Source: CBIHLX01 sp966210935
GTDB lineage: Bacteria > Patescibacteriota > Saccharimonadia > Saccharimonadales > Saccharimonadaceae
DNA: 48,193 nucleotides
Assembly (NCBI GenBank): GCA_966210935.1
Contig: CBIHLX010000001.1
Coordinates: forward strand, 1-48,193
Direction of reading: 5' to 3'
In this document: positions 34,162 through 41,968 of the stretch, in pieces
Numbering within the stretch: the first letter of the stretch is position 1
How the letters are laid out: each line of letters starts with the position of its first letter
Position numbers and translations under genes: made by a program
Notes under the pieces: model-generated
The model's database searches: none
Told to the model about the DNA's origin: nothing
Seen by the model: only the letters and a program-made list of their open reading frames with translations

Positions 34162-35583
34162 TTACGACTCAAGGACACGAACGCGAATTGTATCAGTCGC
34201 GCCAACAAGTCCTGGCTGGCGACCACTGACGATCGCAACCGTGACAACTTCTTCGTCACCAAAGTAGCCTTCAGCCTTAAGCTCCTTGGCTAGCTCGTAA
34301 CCAGCCTTTTCACCGTCTGGGCGAACATAGCTACGGTTTGCATAGCTGAGTGCCAGCTGCTGCGCAGCGCGCGGTGTACTTGTCACGCTAATGATAGGCA
34401 TGTTCGGACGGTGAGCAGCGATATTCGCGGCCGTTGAGCCCGACTTAGTTTCACAAATGATAGCATCAACCTTCAGCTGTTCAGCAAGACTGACAGCGGC
34501 TGCGCTAATTGCATCCTGCTGGTGGTTCTTCACATCAATATCGTGAATCGGGTTCACTGTTGCGTTGTCCTGAGTATAAAGAATCACCTTCTTCATGGCT
34601 GCAACCGTCTGAAGCGGGTACTGGCCGTTAGCAGTTTCATCAGAAAGCATCACAGTGTCTGCACCCTGGATCACGGCGTTGGCAACGTCACTTACTTCAG
34701 CACGAGTTGGCTCAGGTGCGTCAACCATGCTTGCCATCATCTGCGTCGCAACGATGCTGAGCTTACCGTACTTGCGGCAAAGTGCAATGATTCTGCGCTG
34801 AACGATTGGCACCACTTCAGCACCAGCCTCAACAGCGAGGTCACCACGAGCAACCATGATGCCGTCACTAACTTTAACAATCTCTTCAAGTGTCGCTGGC
34901 TCAATTGCTGCCTTAGTTTCGATCTTTGCAATAATTTGCGCAGTCGAGCCGAGGCCAACCAGGATCTGACGCAGGTTGTTGATATCGTCAGGTGACTGCA
35001 CGAAGCTCAATGCTACGTAATCGATATCCTTCGTCGCGCCATACTCAACATCCTTAAGATCCTTTGGAGTCAAGATATCACCACCGAAATCAGTATCAGG
35101 CAGGTTAATACCCTTACGGCTCATCAGTGTACCGGCGTTTTCGACGCGGACCTTAATAGCAGTTTCAGAAGTCTTCTCAAGAACCGTCGTACGAATCTTG
35201 CCGTCAAAGATATAGAGCGGTTCACCTGGCTGTACTTTTTCAGCCAAGTTGTACTGAACTGGAAGCGTGTGGCTACCGTCATGCTCAGCGGCGTGGTCAA
35301 GAATTAGCTCAACACCTGCTTCAACATGAATATTTTCGATCAAATTGCCGAGGCGGATCTTTGGACCCTGTAGATCCTGAAGGATCGCAACCGGCTTGCC
35401 AAGATCGGCACTCGCCTGACGGATCCACGCAAGCTGCTCGTCGCGCTCTTCGTAGCTACCGTGGCTAAAGTTAAGACGAAAACCGTTAACACCAGCTTGC
35501 GCAAGCGCCTTGATTGATTCGTAATTGCTCGTTGGTGGCCCCAATGTGGCCAAGATTTTGGTACGTTTAAAAATAACACTCAT
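34162..35583 (-). CDS. pyk: Pyruvate kinase
   Basis: Makes ATP and pyruvate from phosphoenolpyruvate. The 473-aa protein carries TKILATLGP, RLNFSHGSYEER, LQDLQGPKIRLG, the B-domain, VQSPDDINNLR, IIAKIETKAAIEP, GIMVARGDLAVE and ATQMMASM, with a C-terminal domain for allostery. TGG-TACACT ends 7 nt before the ATG. The gene is transcribed toward pgk but has its own promoter. Confidence 0.96.
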   Translation of the reverse strand: MSVIFKRTKILATLGPPTSNYESIKALAQAGVNGFRLNFSHGSYEERDEQLAWIRQASADLGKPVAILQDLQGPKIRLGNLIENIHVEAGVELILDHAAEHDGSHTLPVQYNLAEKVQPGEPLYIFDGKIRTTVLEKTSETAIKVRVENAGTLMSRKGINLPDTDFGGDILTPKDLKDVEYGATKDIDYVALSFVQSPDDINNLRQILVGLGSTAQIIAKIETKAAIEPATLEEIVKVSDGIMVARGDLAVEAGAEVVPIVQRRIIALCRKYGKLSIVATQMMASMVDAPEPTRAEVSDVANAVIQGADTVMLSDETANGQYPLQTVAAMKKVILYTQDNATVNPIHDIDVKNHQQDAISAAAVSLAEQLKVDAIICETKSGSTAANIAAHRPNMPIISVTSTPRAAQQLALSYANRSYVRPDGEKAGYELAKELKAEGYFGDEEVVTVAIVSGRQPGLVGATDTIRVRVLES

Positions 35584-35590
35584 AAAGTCT

Positions 35591-35599
35591 AGTGTACCA
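35591..35599 (-). promoter_or_regulatory. pyk extended -10 (leaderless start)
   Basis: Minus-strand TGG-TACACT (TACACT at 35591-35596), 7 nt before the ATG. Confidence 0.55.
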
Positions 35600-35604
35600 C
35601 CGTT

Positions 35605-36612
35605 TTACAGATTGAGCACCCCATCTTCAACTTGTGAACGAAAATGCCAAATACCACGCGCTTCTGTTTTATATGTCCAATAAAACCAACCAAGCGCTTG
35701 AGTATATACCCCCGCCTGGAGTGCCCCATGGCGACGAAAGGCTTCTTCCTCGGTCAATAAACCTTTGCGGCTCAGTGCTTTTTGCGACAGTACGACGCTC
35801 CATTCGCCCACAATGATGGGTTGATGAAATTTTTCTAGACGATGAATAAGCCCTACACGCCGACCAACACGCGCAAAGTACCGCGCCAACGATTCGAATC
35901 GCTCCCACATATTGCCGAACTGATACCAATGAATATCCATCACAACCGGAAAGTCGGGGTCGGCAAGAATCGCGCCCGAAAGCAGCCGTGGCGTGAAAGC
36001 ATCGTGAAAAACAATGTGCGTACCGGGGCGAGCTACCTTGACCAGCCGCTCATACGCCTCCCGATAAAATCGTCGCAGAGTGAAGTGAAATATACCAATT
36101 TTTGGCTCATTTAAAAGCTCGACTCCCCATACTGCGGGCTGATCTTTATAGTGCGTCGCAAGGCGCTCAAGAAACGTAATTGTTTTATCGCGACACTTTC
36201 TATCCTTGAACCAGTCAGCGTTACCAACTTTGCCGCTATGGTCTTTGCCGTTTTGCGAGCCCGGTGCGCCATGAAGACACAGGAGAACCTTTAGGTCGTA
36301 CTTTGTTGCCATTTCGACCGCCCAATCTAGCCGCTCAATACTCCCCACATATGGCGGCTCGTCACCAAAAAGCCAGTAACCAACAGGAATACGTACCGCG
36401 GTTACCCCATTCGAGGCCATCCACTGAAAGTCTTCTTCAGTGATAAATGTCTTATGATGCTCGGCGATCTTATCAGCAGCCCCTGGTGCCTGCATGAAGG
36501 CATATTCATCCTTAGCGGATGTACCCACAAACAGCGTCGGCGTCATCCAGCGCTCCAACAGCAGCCAGCCTCCTAGATTTACACCGCGTAGTGACTCGTT
36601 TCGTACATGCAT
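35605..36612 (-). CDS. GH5 glycoside hydrolase, exo-beta-1,3-glucanase-like
   Basis: A 335-aa (beta/alpha)8 hydrolase. RGVNLGGWLLLERWMTPTLF resembles the N-terminus of fungal exo-1,3-glucanases (GH5_9), and the catalytic pair are Glu in GVELLNEPKIG (acid/base) and Glu in IVGEWSV (nucleophile). ALRIPVGYW-type VRIPVGYWLF and the aromatic DIHWYQF support the family. There is no signal peptide or membrane segment, so it appears intracellular; it might process imported oligosaccharides. The ATG is preceded by AGGGAG and a TAAAAT box 7 nt upstream. Substrate is inferred from similarity only. Confidence 0.82.
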   Translation of the reverse strand: MHVRNESLRGVNLGGWLLLERWMTPTLFVGTSAKDEYAFMQAPGAADKIAEHHKTFITEEDFQWMASNGVTAVRIPVGYWLFGDEPPYVGSIERLDWAVEMATKYDLKVLLCLHGAPGSQNGKDHSGKVGNADWFKDRKCRDKTITFLERLATHYKDQPAVWGVELLNEPKIGIFHFTLRRFYREAYERLVKVARPGTHIVFHDAFTPRLLSGAILADPDFPVVMDIHWYQFGNMWERFESLARYFARVGRRVGLIHRLEKFHQPIIVGEWSVVLSQKALSRKGLLTEEEAFRRHGALQAGVYTQALGWFYWTYKTEARGIWHFRSQVEDGVLNL

Positions 36613-36677
36613 ACTCCCTATTTTAACGTTTTAATCTTAAAAATGCCCGCACACCCCTAGTCAAAGTCATAATTTTC

Positions 36678-36686
36678 TGCTATGAT
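36678..36686 (+). promoter_or_regulatory. tRNA-Glu promoter, extended -10
   Basis: TGC-TATGAT (TATGAT at 36681-36686), 12 nt before the tRNA 5' end. No clear -35. Confidence 0.5.
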
Positions 36687-36698
36687 TGTTGAGTTGTT

Positions 36699-36773
36699 GG
36701 TCTCATCGTCTAACGGTTAGGACACCAGGTTTTCATCCTGGCAATCGGAGTTCGATTCTCCGTGAGATCACCA
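36699..36773 (+). tRNA. tRNA-Glu (anticodon TTC), CCA encoded
   Basis: A 75-nt cloverleaf: acceptor GGTCTCA with TGAGATC (one G-T pair), D-arm with GGTTAGGA, anticodon stem CCAGG/CCTGG enclosing TTTTCAT (anticodon TTC), T-arm CGGAG-TTCGATT-CTCCG and an encoded CCA (36771-36773). Its UUC wobble base is a substrate of the MnmA enzyme encoded at 20000-21040. Confidence 0.96.
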
Positions 36774-36811
36774 AGAAAAATACCTATCCTCGTGATGGGT
36801 ATTTTTCTTGG
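36771..36811 (+). terminator. tRNA-Glu terminator using the CCA end in its stem
   Basis: CCAAGAAAAATACC (36771-36784) pairs perfectly with GGTATTTTTCTTGG (36798-36811), a 14-bp stem that includes the encoded CCA. The T-run is in the right arm. Confidence 0.75.
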
Positions 36812-36878
36812 TTAGTTCCCATGGCATCAATAAACGCGGTACGGCAGGCTGATTGTATCTTGATTATATTTGACCAAT

Positions 36879-36900
36879 AAAAAAACACCTGCTTAAGGTG
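36879..36900 (-). terminator. Terminator of the two small minus-strand genes
   Basis: On the minus strand CACCT-TAAGC-AGGTG is followed by seven T (36879-36885). Confidence 0.8.
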
Positions 36901-36906
36901 CCTTAT

Positions 36907-36946
36907 GCGGCAGGGTGTGGAACTCTTTCGATCCACACCCTGCCGC
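36907..36946. other. Perfect 14-bp GC-rich hairpin before the terminator
   Basis: GCGGCAGGGTGTGG (36907-36920), a 12-nt loop and CCACACCCTGCCGC (36933-36946). It sits between the 57-aa gene stop and the terminator and may protect the mRNA 3' end. Confidence 0.7.
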
Positions 36947-36952
36947 GGGTGA

Positions 36953-37126
36953 CTAGGCGGCCGGTGCCATTGGGTCTACCATGTCTCCATCCCAAGCCGG
37001 AGGCTCGAATGAAATCTGGCAGACTTGGCGGCGTTCGTTCGCCCCTACAACCATCTTCTCCCCAAGAGGAGAAGCCAGTGGCTTAGAGAAGGGCTTGTCC
37101 AGCGTAACTTCGATCTGAATCTCCAT
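36953..37126 (-). CDS. Small hypothetical protein (57 aa)
   Basis: The ATG at 37126 overlaps the stop of the 116-aa gene (TAATG). The 57-aa product begins MEIQIEVTLDKPF and ends DPMAPAA; the pattern suggests a few beta strands with a single Cys in VCQI. Codon use is GC-rich like its partner. The family is unknown. It is shorter than common ORF cut-offs, and the overlap, the downstream hairpin and the terminator are the evidence that it is a gene. Confidence 0.6.
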   Translation of the reverse strand: MEIQIEVTLDKPFSKPLASPLGEKMVVGANERRQVCQISFEPPAWDGDMVDPMAPAA

Positions 37127-37476
37127 TACGCGACAGCCCCCTCTCGGACACTGGACTGCTGAAAGCGCTTGTGCGCCTCAATGGCCAGGTGGGTGCGACG
37201 AGCGGGGTTTGTCCTCGGATCCATCCGCAGCCCGCTGCAAATGTCGGTGATCCGAAGCTCCTCAGTAGTGATCAAGAATTCAATCGCTACGTCGGTGGCC
37301 GATGCTCGCCCAGGAACAAGTCCCGGGCTCATTTCAATGCGCCGCACGAGTTCGCGCTGCGCAACTTCGCAAGACAAGTCGAGACCAACTGCCAGCCTCT
37401 TCAGTCGGCTCACCTCGGGTTGCCCAAGCAACCTGTCATGATTCGATTGAGTTGGCTGTGCGGTAGAACGTGACAT
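37126..37476 (-). CDS. Hypothetical protein (116 aa)
   Basis: A soluble 116-aa protein with SD GGAAGG before the ATG at 37476 (MSRSTAQPTQ). Two helical segments, VSRLKRLAVGLDLSCEVAQRELVRRI and DVAIEFLITTEELRI, surround a Pro-Gly loop; a basic region ARRTHLAIEAHKRF follows. The last part could be compatible with a small DNA- or protein-binding fold but no family is recognised. A strong promoter lies 90 nt upstream, giving a leader of about 80 nt. Codon use is visibly more GC-rich than in the housekeeping genes. Confidence 0.6.
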   Translation of the reverse strand: MSRSTAQPTQSNHDRLLGQPEVSRLKRLAVGLDLSCEVAQRELVRRIEMSPGLVPGRASATDVAIEFLITTEELRITDICSGLRMDPRTNPARRTHLAIEAHKRFQQSSVREGAVA

Positions 37477-37565
37477 ATCTATACTGCCTTCCCCATAGTC
37501 CCCATCTATAGCTACCATGCGGCAACCATAGCCCATGTACGTCTGAGCACGTATATGGTATTTCG

Positions 37566-37594
37566 TTTATACGCCCATTGACATAACAAGTCAA
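37566..37594 (-). promoter_or_regulatory. Promoter of the two small minus-strand genes
   Basis: On the minus strand TTGACT (37589-37594), a 17-bp spacer and TATAAA (37566-37571). Confidence 0.75.
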
Positions 37595-37695
37595 TCATTT
37601 TTTTGTAGTAATCTTATGTTCAATGTTTTATAAGGGTTATCACACCTTAGTCTCCAATACTGCTTGTGCTTTTATTAGCAATGTTGCATAAAGTA

Positions 37696-37724
37696 TTGAC
37701 ATTTCTTAACTTTTATGGTAAGTT
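37696..37724 (+). promoter_or_regulatory. Promoter of the membrane-protein/lipoprotein unit
   Basis: TTGACA (37696-37701), a 17-bp spacer and TAAGTT (37719-37724) with an extended TGG. If this is used, the leader to 38106 is about 375 nt. Confidence 0.6.
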
Positions 37725-37730
37725 TAGGAC

Positions 37731-38105
37731 ATCACTGGTGAGTATGTGTCAGAGGTGACCACAATACACCCCGGACCCCTCGTCAAGTATGGGATCGTTA
37801 AAAATCAGGCTATAACTTACCGTACTAGCCTGCAAGTGTAGCCATAAAGGCACGATTCCTACCCCTTATCTTGCCTTTCTGGCTGCACCTGCAGCCATTT
37901 GTCATATCCGCTCTGCGAGTGTTGAAATGACAAATGAAGTATGTGAAGTATGAAACTAGTCTTATCTCCTTTCGGGAGCAGCACGTCAGCCCACTACATG
38001 TAGGCTGACGCGCTGTTCCCGATCCGCGGGACAGCTGGGGGACATCCCTGAATGTAAATTCGGGGGATTCGCCCCCACTATTCCCTGCGGGGAGAGGAGA
38101 AAGAA
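37731..38105 (+). other. Long structured leader or ncRNA region without a gene
   Basis: About 375 nt with no supportable ORF but several inverted repeats: AGGCTA...TAGCCT (37807-37831), GGCTGCA-CC-TGCAGCC (37881-37896), CATTTGTCAT...ATGACAAATG (37896-37936), a long interrupted stem with an 8-bp core (37973-38021), and a tandem 9-mer TGAAGTATG (37935-37952). It ends with SD AGGAGA before 38106. Known riboswitch classes are not recognised. Confidence 0.5.
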
Positions 38106-38549
38106 ATGCGTATCGCTCGTTTTGCACTCGCCACCCTGGCTTTCTGCGTTTTCGCCACGTTTTTTGTTGCCGTCGGTAACAACGTCGGCGTGAACGGCGC
38201 CTTTGACTGGGGCACCTTCGGAGGCTCCTTCTTTGGTATCTTCGGAGGCGTCGGCTCCTTCATTGCACTGCTTGGTGTTGTGGTCGTTCTGGCCATGGCC
38301 TTCTTTGCAATCTATCGGCTGGCGCTGATGAACCGCAACGGTGCAGCTGCAGGCGTTGGCCTGCTCTTCATCATCCTTGCTGCGATCATCGGAGTAAACT
38401 GGGTCAACTGGAGCTTCCTCGAAGGAGCTTGGATGATCCTGATCTACCTCCTGGTTGCAGCAGTTGCGACCTTCCTCATCGGAGCGATTTTGGGCTCCAT
38501 ACCGCTTCGGCGGCGCACGTCCACCATTCGCTCCACTACAACCGTCTAA
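38106..38549 (+). CDS. Small four-helix membrane protein
   Basis: A 147-aa hydrophobic protein with about four membrane helices (residues 5-25, 42-72, 80-100 and 108-132) and a short basic C-terminus (LRRRTSTIR). The N-terminal segment resembles an uncleaved signal. Glycine-rich turns (FGGSFFGIFGGVGSF) lie between helices 1 and 2. SD GAGGAGA stands 6 nt before the ATG. It is the first gene of a two-gene unit; the lipoprotein follows 18 nt later. The family is not recognised. Confidence 0.75.
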   Translation: MRIARFALATLAFCVFATFFVAVGNNVGVNGAFDWGTFGGSFFGIFGGVGSFIALLGVVVVLAMAFFAIYRLALMNRNGAAAGVGLLFIILAAIIGVNWVNWSFLEGAWMILIYLLVAAVATFLIGAILGSIPLRRRTSTIRSTTTV

Positions 38550-38567
38550 CGAAAGGGGGTGCGCAAC

Positions 38568-40148
38568 ATGCGCGCTGTCAAGAAAGTACTCGGTACTTCC
38601 CTGATCGCCGCAGCCCTCCTTTTGAGCGGCTGTGGCACACCAGAAAACAAGTCCGAAGTTCGCAACCTGTCCGACCCTGCTGTGATTGCAGCATACTGCA
38701 AAGACACCGTTAAAACGGCGTCCGACACAGTCGCCAAGGCAGCCGACGCCAAGGAAGGTACTGGCAATCGAAACGCTGTAAAGGCATGGGGTCTTGACCC
38801 TAATAACCTTGAGCAGCTCAAGAAAGTCAGTGCCGACCTGCACGCTCGTACGCAAGTCGAGTGTGGTCCGGACGGCAAGCCGCTCAGCCTCAGCGCTGAT
38901 CAGCTGTTCGCCACCGAAGTCTGCCTGCCGGAGAATGAGCGCAAAGCTCTGAAACCGGAAGGTGCCGCAACGACCGATCACCTCAAGGCCAAGTGCCGCG
39001 ACGTCGGTCAGGCAACCTTCGACAGCCTGTCGGCCGCTCACAAGCAGCAGCCGACAACCCAGGCGTATCAGAAGGACCTGGCAAGCGATGACCTTCGCAA
39101 GGTGGCTTTTGCGGCCGCCTACATGAAGACGACCAAGCAGAGCCAGGACAACAATGTCCCACCGAGCGACACCGAGGACCAGGCGAACGCCATCCGGGCT
39201 ATGTTCCCAGGCGTAACCGCCGAAGACCTCGGCATTGGCTCAGCGGCCATTGACCACGGTAATCACACTATCGAAAAAGGCGGCGGCGTCTTCCTGGATG
39301 CCGCCGACCGCTACCTCAAGACGAAGGAGGAAATCGCCGCCTTCCTGGGAGAGTCTAACAATCCCAAGGCAGTAGTGGCTCGTGACCACATCCTCAACGC
39401 AGCTATTACAGCTGGCGGCGAGGATGAGCGTGTGCGCGTCATGACTGGAGAAGGTTTCATCCCAATCCAGCTCAAGGGTGCAAGCCAGATCCTTGGTACG
39501 TCCTACTTTCAGGACGGCCAGGTAAAGATCGTCGATCAGTGGCGTCAGTCACTGCCCGGCGACATCTACTGGCTGTACTTTACCTACGACGAGGTTGACG
39601 GAAAAGTTGCACGCAAGCTTGTGCCCGAAGCAACCCTTCGGGCCGACTGCGCCAATGTCAACGGTACGCAAATCCGTATCGTCCGACCCGACACCCCGCC
39701 AGCACCCAGCGTGACGCAGCCTCCGGGCGAAGAAACGTGCCCTCCGGGCACGGTCATGCAGCCAAACGGCGAATGCAAACCGCCCATCGGCAACCCTGTC
39801 TGCACCGAAAACTGCACTCCGCTGCAGCCGAAGGACTACACCCAAGGCTCTGGCTACCAGGGCAAGGCACCAACCGGAAGCGGCCTCAACGCTGATCCAG
39901 GTCCGGGCGAGTATAAAGCGCCCAGCCAGATGGAACAGCCGCCGTCAACACCGTATGTCGCCCCCGCTGCGCCAGCGCCTCAACCGGCGCCGGTACAGCA
40001 GCAAGACGGCACAGTGATTCCGGCCCCCAACCCCAACCCGACGCCATTTACACCGGCACCGGAGGAACCGGGAGTCAATCCGGCACCCGTTCCGGGGTCA
40101 ACCGAACCGCCTCGTAACGAAGGTGAGATCGACAACCCCTGGGGCTAA
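38568..40148 (+). CDS. Large hypothetical lipoprotein with Pro-rich C-terminus
   Basis: A 526-aa exported lipoprotein: basic N-terminus, hydrophobic core and lipobox LLSGC (Cys22). Residues about 30-370 form a helical, charged domain with scattered Cys. From about 375 a Cys-rich stretch (ETCPPG, GECKPP, NPVCTENC) leads to a long Pro/Ala-rich tail like a wall-spanning linker. The start is the ATG at 38568, with AAGGGGG 9 nt upstream; the in-frame GTG at 38559 touches the SD and is rejected. No family is recognised. Codon use is strongly GC-biased at third positions compared with neighbours, hinting at transfer. Confidence 0.75.
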   Translation: MRAVKKVLGTSLIAAALLLSGCGTPENKSEVRNLSDPAVIAAYCKDTVKTASDTVAKAADAKEGTGNRNAVKAWGLDPNNLEQLKKVSADLHARTQVECGPDGKPLSLSADQLFATEVCLPENERKALKPEGAATTDHLKAKCRDVGQATFDSLSAAHKQQPTTQAYQKDLASDDLRKVAFAAAYMKTTKQSQDNNVPPSDTEDQANAIRAMFPGVTAEDLGIGSAAIDHGNHTIEKGGGVFLDAADRYLKTKEEIAAFLGESNNPKAVVARDHILNAAITAGGEDERVRVMTGEGFIPIQLKGASQILGTSYFQDGQVKIVDQWRQSLPGDIYWLYFTYDEVDGKVARKLVPEATLRADCANVNGTQIRIVRPDTPPAPSVTQPPGEETCPPGTVMQPNGECKPPIGNPVCTENCTPLQPKDYTQGSGYQGKAPTGSGLNADPGPGEYKAPSQMEQPPSTPYVAPAAPAPQPAPVQQQDGTVIPAPNPNPTPFTPAPEEPGVNPAPVPGSTEPPRNEGEIDNPWG

Positions 40149-40157
40149 GCATTACAC

Positions 40158-40189
40158 GCTGGGTGGTGGCCAATCGGTCGCCACCCAGC
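40158..40189 (+). other. Hairpin after the lipoprotein gene, no T-tract
   Basis: GCTGGGTGGTG pairs with CGCCACCCAGC (11 bp, one G-T). Without a U-run it would be a weak terminator or a 3'-end stabiliser. Confidence 0.55.
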
Positions 40190-40213
40190 ACCACCCTTCA
40201 TACTTCACTACTA

Positions 40214-40272
40214 CTCGAGGAGACCCATTCCCAAGTAAATACCCATTCACTTGAAGTTGGTGTCTCCTCGAG
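40214..40272. repeat. 11-bp inverted repeat with 37-nt centre
   Basis: CTCGAGGAGAC (40214-40224) and GTCTCCTCGAG (40262-40272) match perfectly. Within it ACCCATTC occurs twice as a direct repeat. It lies in the 300-nt gap between the lipoprotein and the surface-protein promoter. Confidence 0.6.
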
Positions 40273-40363
40273 ACACCCCTACCTACTACCGTATGTTATA
40301 GTCTGATTTTCCCTGTAAGATGCATTTTAACAAGACGGCTTGCAAAGTAAATAAGCATAAGCA

Positions 40364-40392
40364 TTGACATTTTGTTAAATATAATATATAAT
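40364..40392 (+). promoter_or_regulatory. Consensus sigma-70 promoter of the surface protein
   Basis: A perfect TTGACA (40364-40369), a 17-bp spacer and a perfect TATAAT (40387-40392) in an A+T-rich stretch. This is the strongest promoter in the window by sequence. Confidence 0.9.
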
Positions 40393-40448
40393 ATAGTAAA
40401 TTATTTATTTGATTCGCCTGAGAGCCGGATCAAGTGAGAGGAGTTCAT

Positions 40449-41891
40449 ATGCGTACACTATTAAACGCACTGCGTTACGCTCCTAAGCGTGCAAGTGCAC
40501 TGGTAGCAATGATCGCTGCCGCAGTTATCGTTCCTGCAGTCCTATTCGCATGGGGCCCGGAGCGTCAAACCTACACTGTTGAAAAGCCAGCAGACCACGT
40601 TACCTTCAACTCAATCACCAACAACCCAAGTATTGGTGACGAGCGTAACTTCGTCGGCATCCGCGAAGCAGGCACAAACAACCTATGGACAGACAACATG
40701 GCTGTTCAAAACGGCAAAGAATACACCGTACGTATGTACGTACACAACAACGCGGCAGAAAACCTGAACCTCGTTGCTGAAAACGTTACAGCTAAGTTCA
40801 ACCTGCCGACTAACACTGCTAAGTCAATCCAGGTTAACGGCTTCTTGAGCGCAAGCAATGCGACTCCACGTGAAGTCTACGACCATGCGACATTCAACAG
40901 CACCCAAGATTTCAACCTCGCCTACCAGTCAGGTAGCCTGAAGTTCGAAAACAACGTCTTTGGTCCTAACGGTATCGCTCTTCCTGAAAGCATCTTCACT
41001 AGCACCGGCGCAAAGCTCGGCTACGATAAGCTCGACGGTAAGATTCCTGGCTGTTTCAAGTATGACGGCTACGTGACTTTCAAGGTTAAGGCACAGGTTG
41101 CCGAAACTGCTAACTTCACTGTCGACAAGCAAGTTCGCAAAGCTGGTGCTACCGGCTGGAACAAGTCAATCGACGCCAAAGCTGGCGACAAGCTTGAGTA
41201 CCTCGTTACCTACAAGAACGTTGGTCAAGCTCCACAAGACGGTGTAACTATGAAGGACACCCTTCCTGCGGGCATCACCTACAACCCTGGCACCACTCAC
41301 GTTGCCAATACAACAAATCCAAACGGCCTAAAGGTTAGCGACAACATCGTTGCTGCAAGTGGCCTAAACATCGGTAACTACGCGGCTGGCGCAAATGCTT
41401 ACGTCAAGTTTGAAGCAACCGTTGCTGCAAACGACAAGCTTCCAACCTGTGGTGCAAATACACTGACCAACAAGGTGCGTGCCGAAACTCAGTACGGCTG
41501 GAAAGAAAGCACTGCTGACGTTAAGGTTAACAAGACTTGTGTCGAAAAGCCAAAAGAAATCCAAGTGTGTGAACTTACTACTAAGAAGATCATCACTATC
41601 AAGGAAGCTGACTTCAACAGCAGCAAGCACTCAAAGAACTTCAACGACTGTAAAGTACCTGGTAAGATCACTGTTTGTGAACTCGCTACCAAGAAGGTAA
41701 TTCAGATCGACGAGAACAAGTTCGACAGCAGCAAGCACTCAAAGAACATGAAGGACTGTGAAACTACTCCTGTAGTTCCAACTGAACTTCCACAAACCGG
41801 TCCTGCTGAAACAATCCTCAGCATCTTCGGCCTCGGTTCACTGATTGCCGCTACTAGCTACTACGTTGCAAGCCGCCGCGCTCTCAACTAA
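40449..41891 (+). CDS. LPQTG-anchored surface protein with DUF11-like domain and two Cys-paired repeats
   Basis: A 480-aa surface protein, probably abundant. It has a signal peptide (about residues 1-42), an N-terminal beta domain, a DUF11-like domain (about 225-365: GDKLEYLVTYKNVG, VTMKDTLPAGITYN), two 31-residue repeats each beginning and ending near Cys (VCEL...SSKHSKNF/M..DC) and a sorting signal LPQTG followed by a membrane helix and RRALN. The ATG at 40449 has SD AGAGGAG; the GTG at 40434 is rejected. Sortase at 7231-7962 is the likely anchor enzyme. Codon use resembles highly expressed host genes, unlike the upstream block. Confidence 0.9.
   Translation: MRTLLNALRYAPKRASALVAMIAAAVIVPAVLFAWGPERQTYTVEKPADHVTFNSITNNPSIGDERNFVGIREAGTNNLWTDNMAVQNGKEYTVRMYVHNNAAENLNLVAENVTAKFNLPTNTAKSIQVNGFLSASNATPREVYDHATFNSTQDFNLAYQSGSLKFENNVFGPNGIALPESIFTSTGAKLGYDKLDGKIPGCFKYDGYVTFKVKAQVAETANFTVDKQVRKAGATGWNKSIDAKAGDKLEYLVTYKNVGQAPQDGVTMKDTLPAGITYNPGTTHVANTTNPNGLKVSDNIVAASGLNIGNYAAGANAYVKFEATVAANDKLPTCGANTLTNKVRAETQYGWKESTADVKVNKTCVEKPKEIQVCELTTKKIITIKEADFNSSKHSKNFNDCKVPGKITVCELATKKVIQIDENKFDSSKHSKNMKDCETTPVVPTELPQTGPAETILSIFGLGSLIAATSYYVASRRALN
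41559..41759 (+). repeat. Two tandem 93-nt coding repeats in the surface protein
   Basis: 41559-41651 and 41667-41759 encode 31-aa copies with identical Cys placement and a shared SSKHSKN core, separated by 15 nt. Confidence 0.85.
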
Positions 41892-41935
41892 TCTGAGACT
41901 GACCGCTCATCTTATCTGACGCGTAAGCCTCAGCC

Positions 41936-41967
41936 AAACCACCCCTGTATTTCAGGGGTGGTTTTTT
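41936..41967 (+). terminator. Surface-protein terminator
   Basis: AAACCACCCCTG, loop TATTT, CAGGGGTGGTTT then further T (to 41967). A perfect 12-bp stem. Confidence 0.9.
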
Positions 41968-41968
41968 G

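Noticed and set aside
37756..37842. A 28-codon GTG frame in the long leader as a leader peptide
   Set aside because: No proper SD spacing and no recognisable attenuation sequence.
37986..39041. Long minus-strand open frame (351 codons) opposite the lipoprotein
   Set aside because: It is antisense to two genes with good SDs, signal and lipobox, and its product is low-complexity Cys/Asp-rich; GC-rich codons leave few antisense stops.
36751..40423. Attachment-site pair between the tRNA-Glu end and 40408-40423
   Set aside because: The match is short, gapped and falls in the surface-protein leader; no integrase is present, so it is not annotated as att.
41559..41759. CRISPR-like or mobile repeat
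   Set aside because: The two repeats are coding and in frame in a surface protein.
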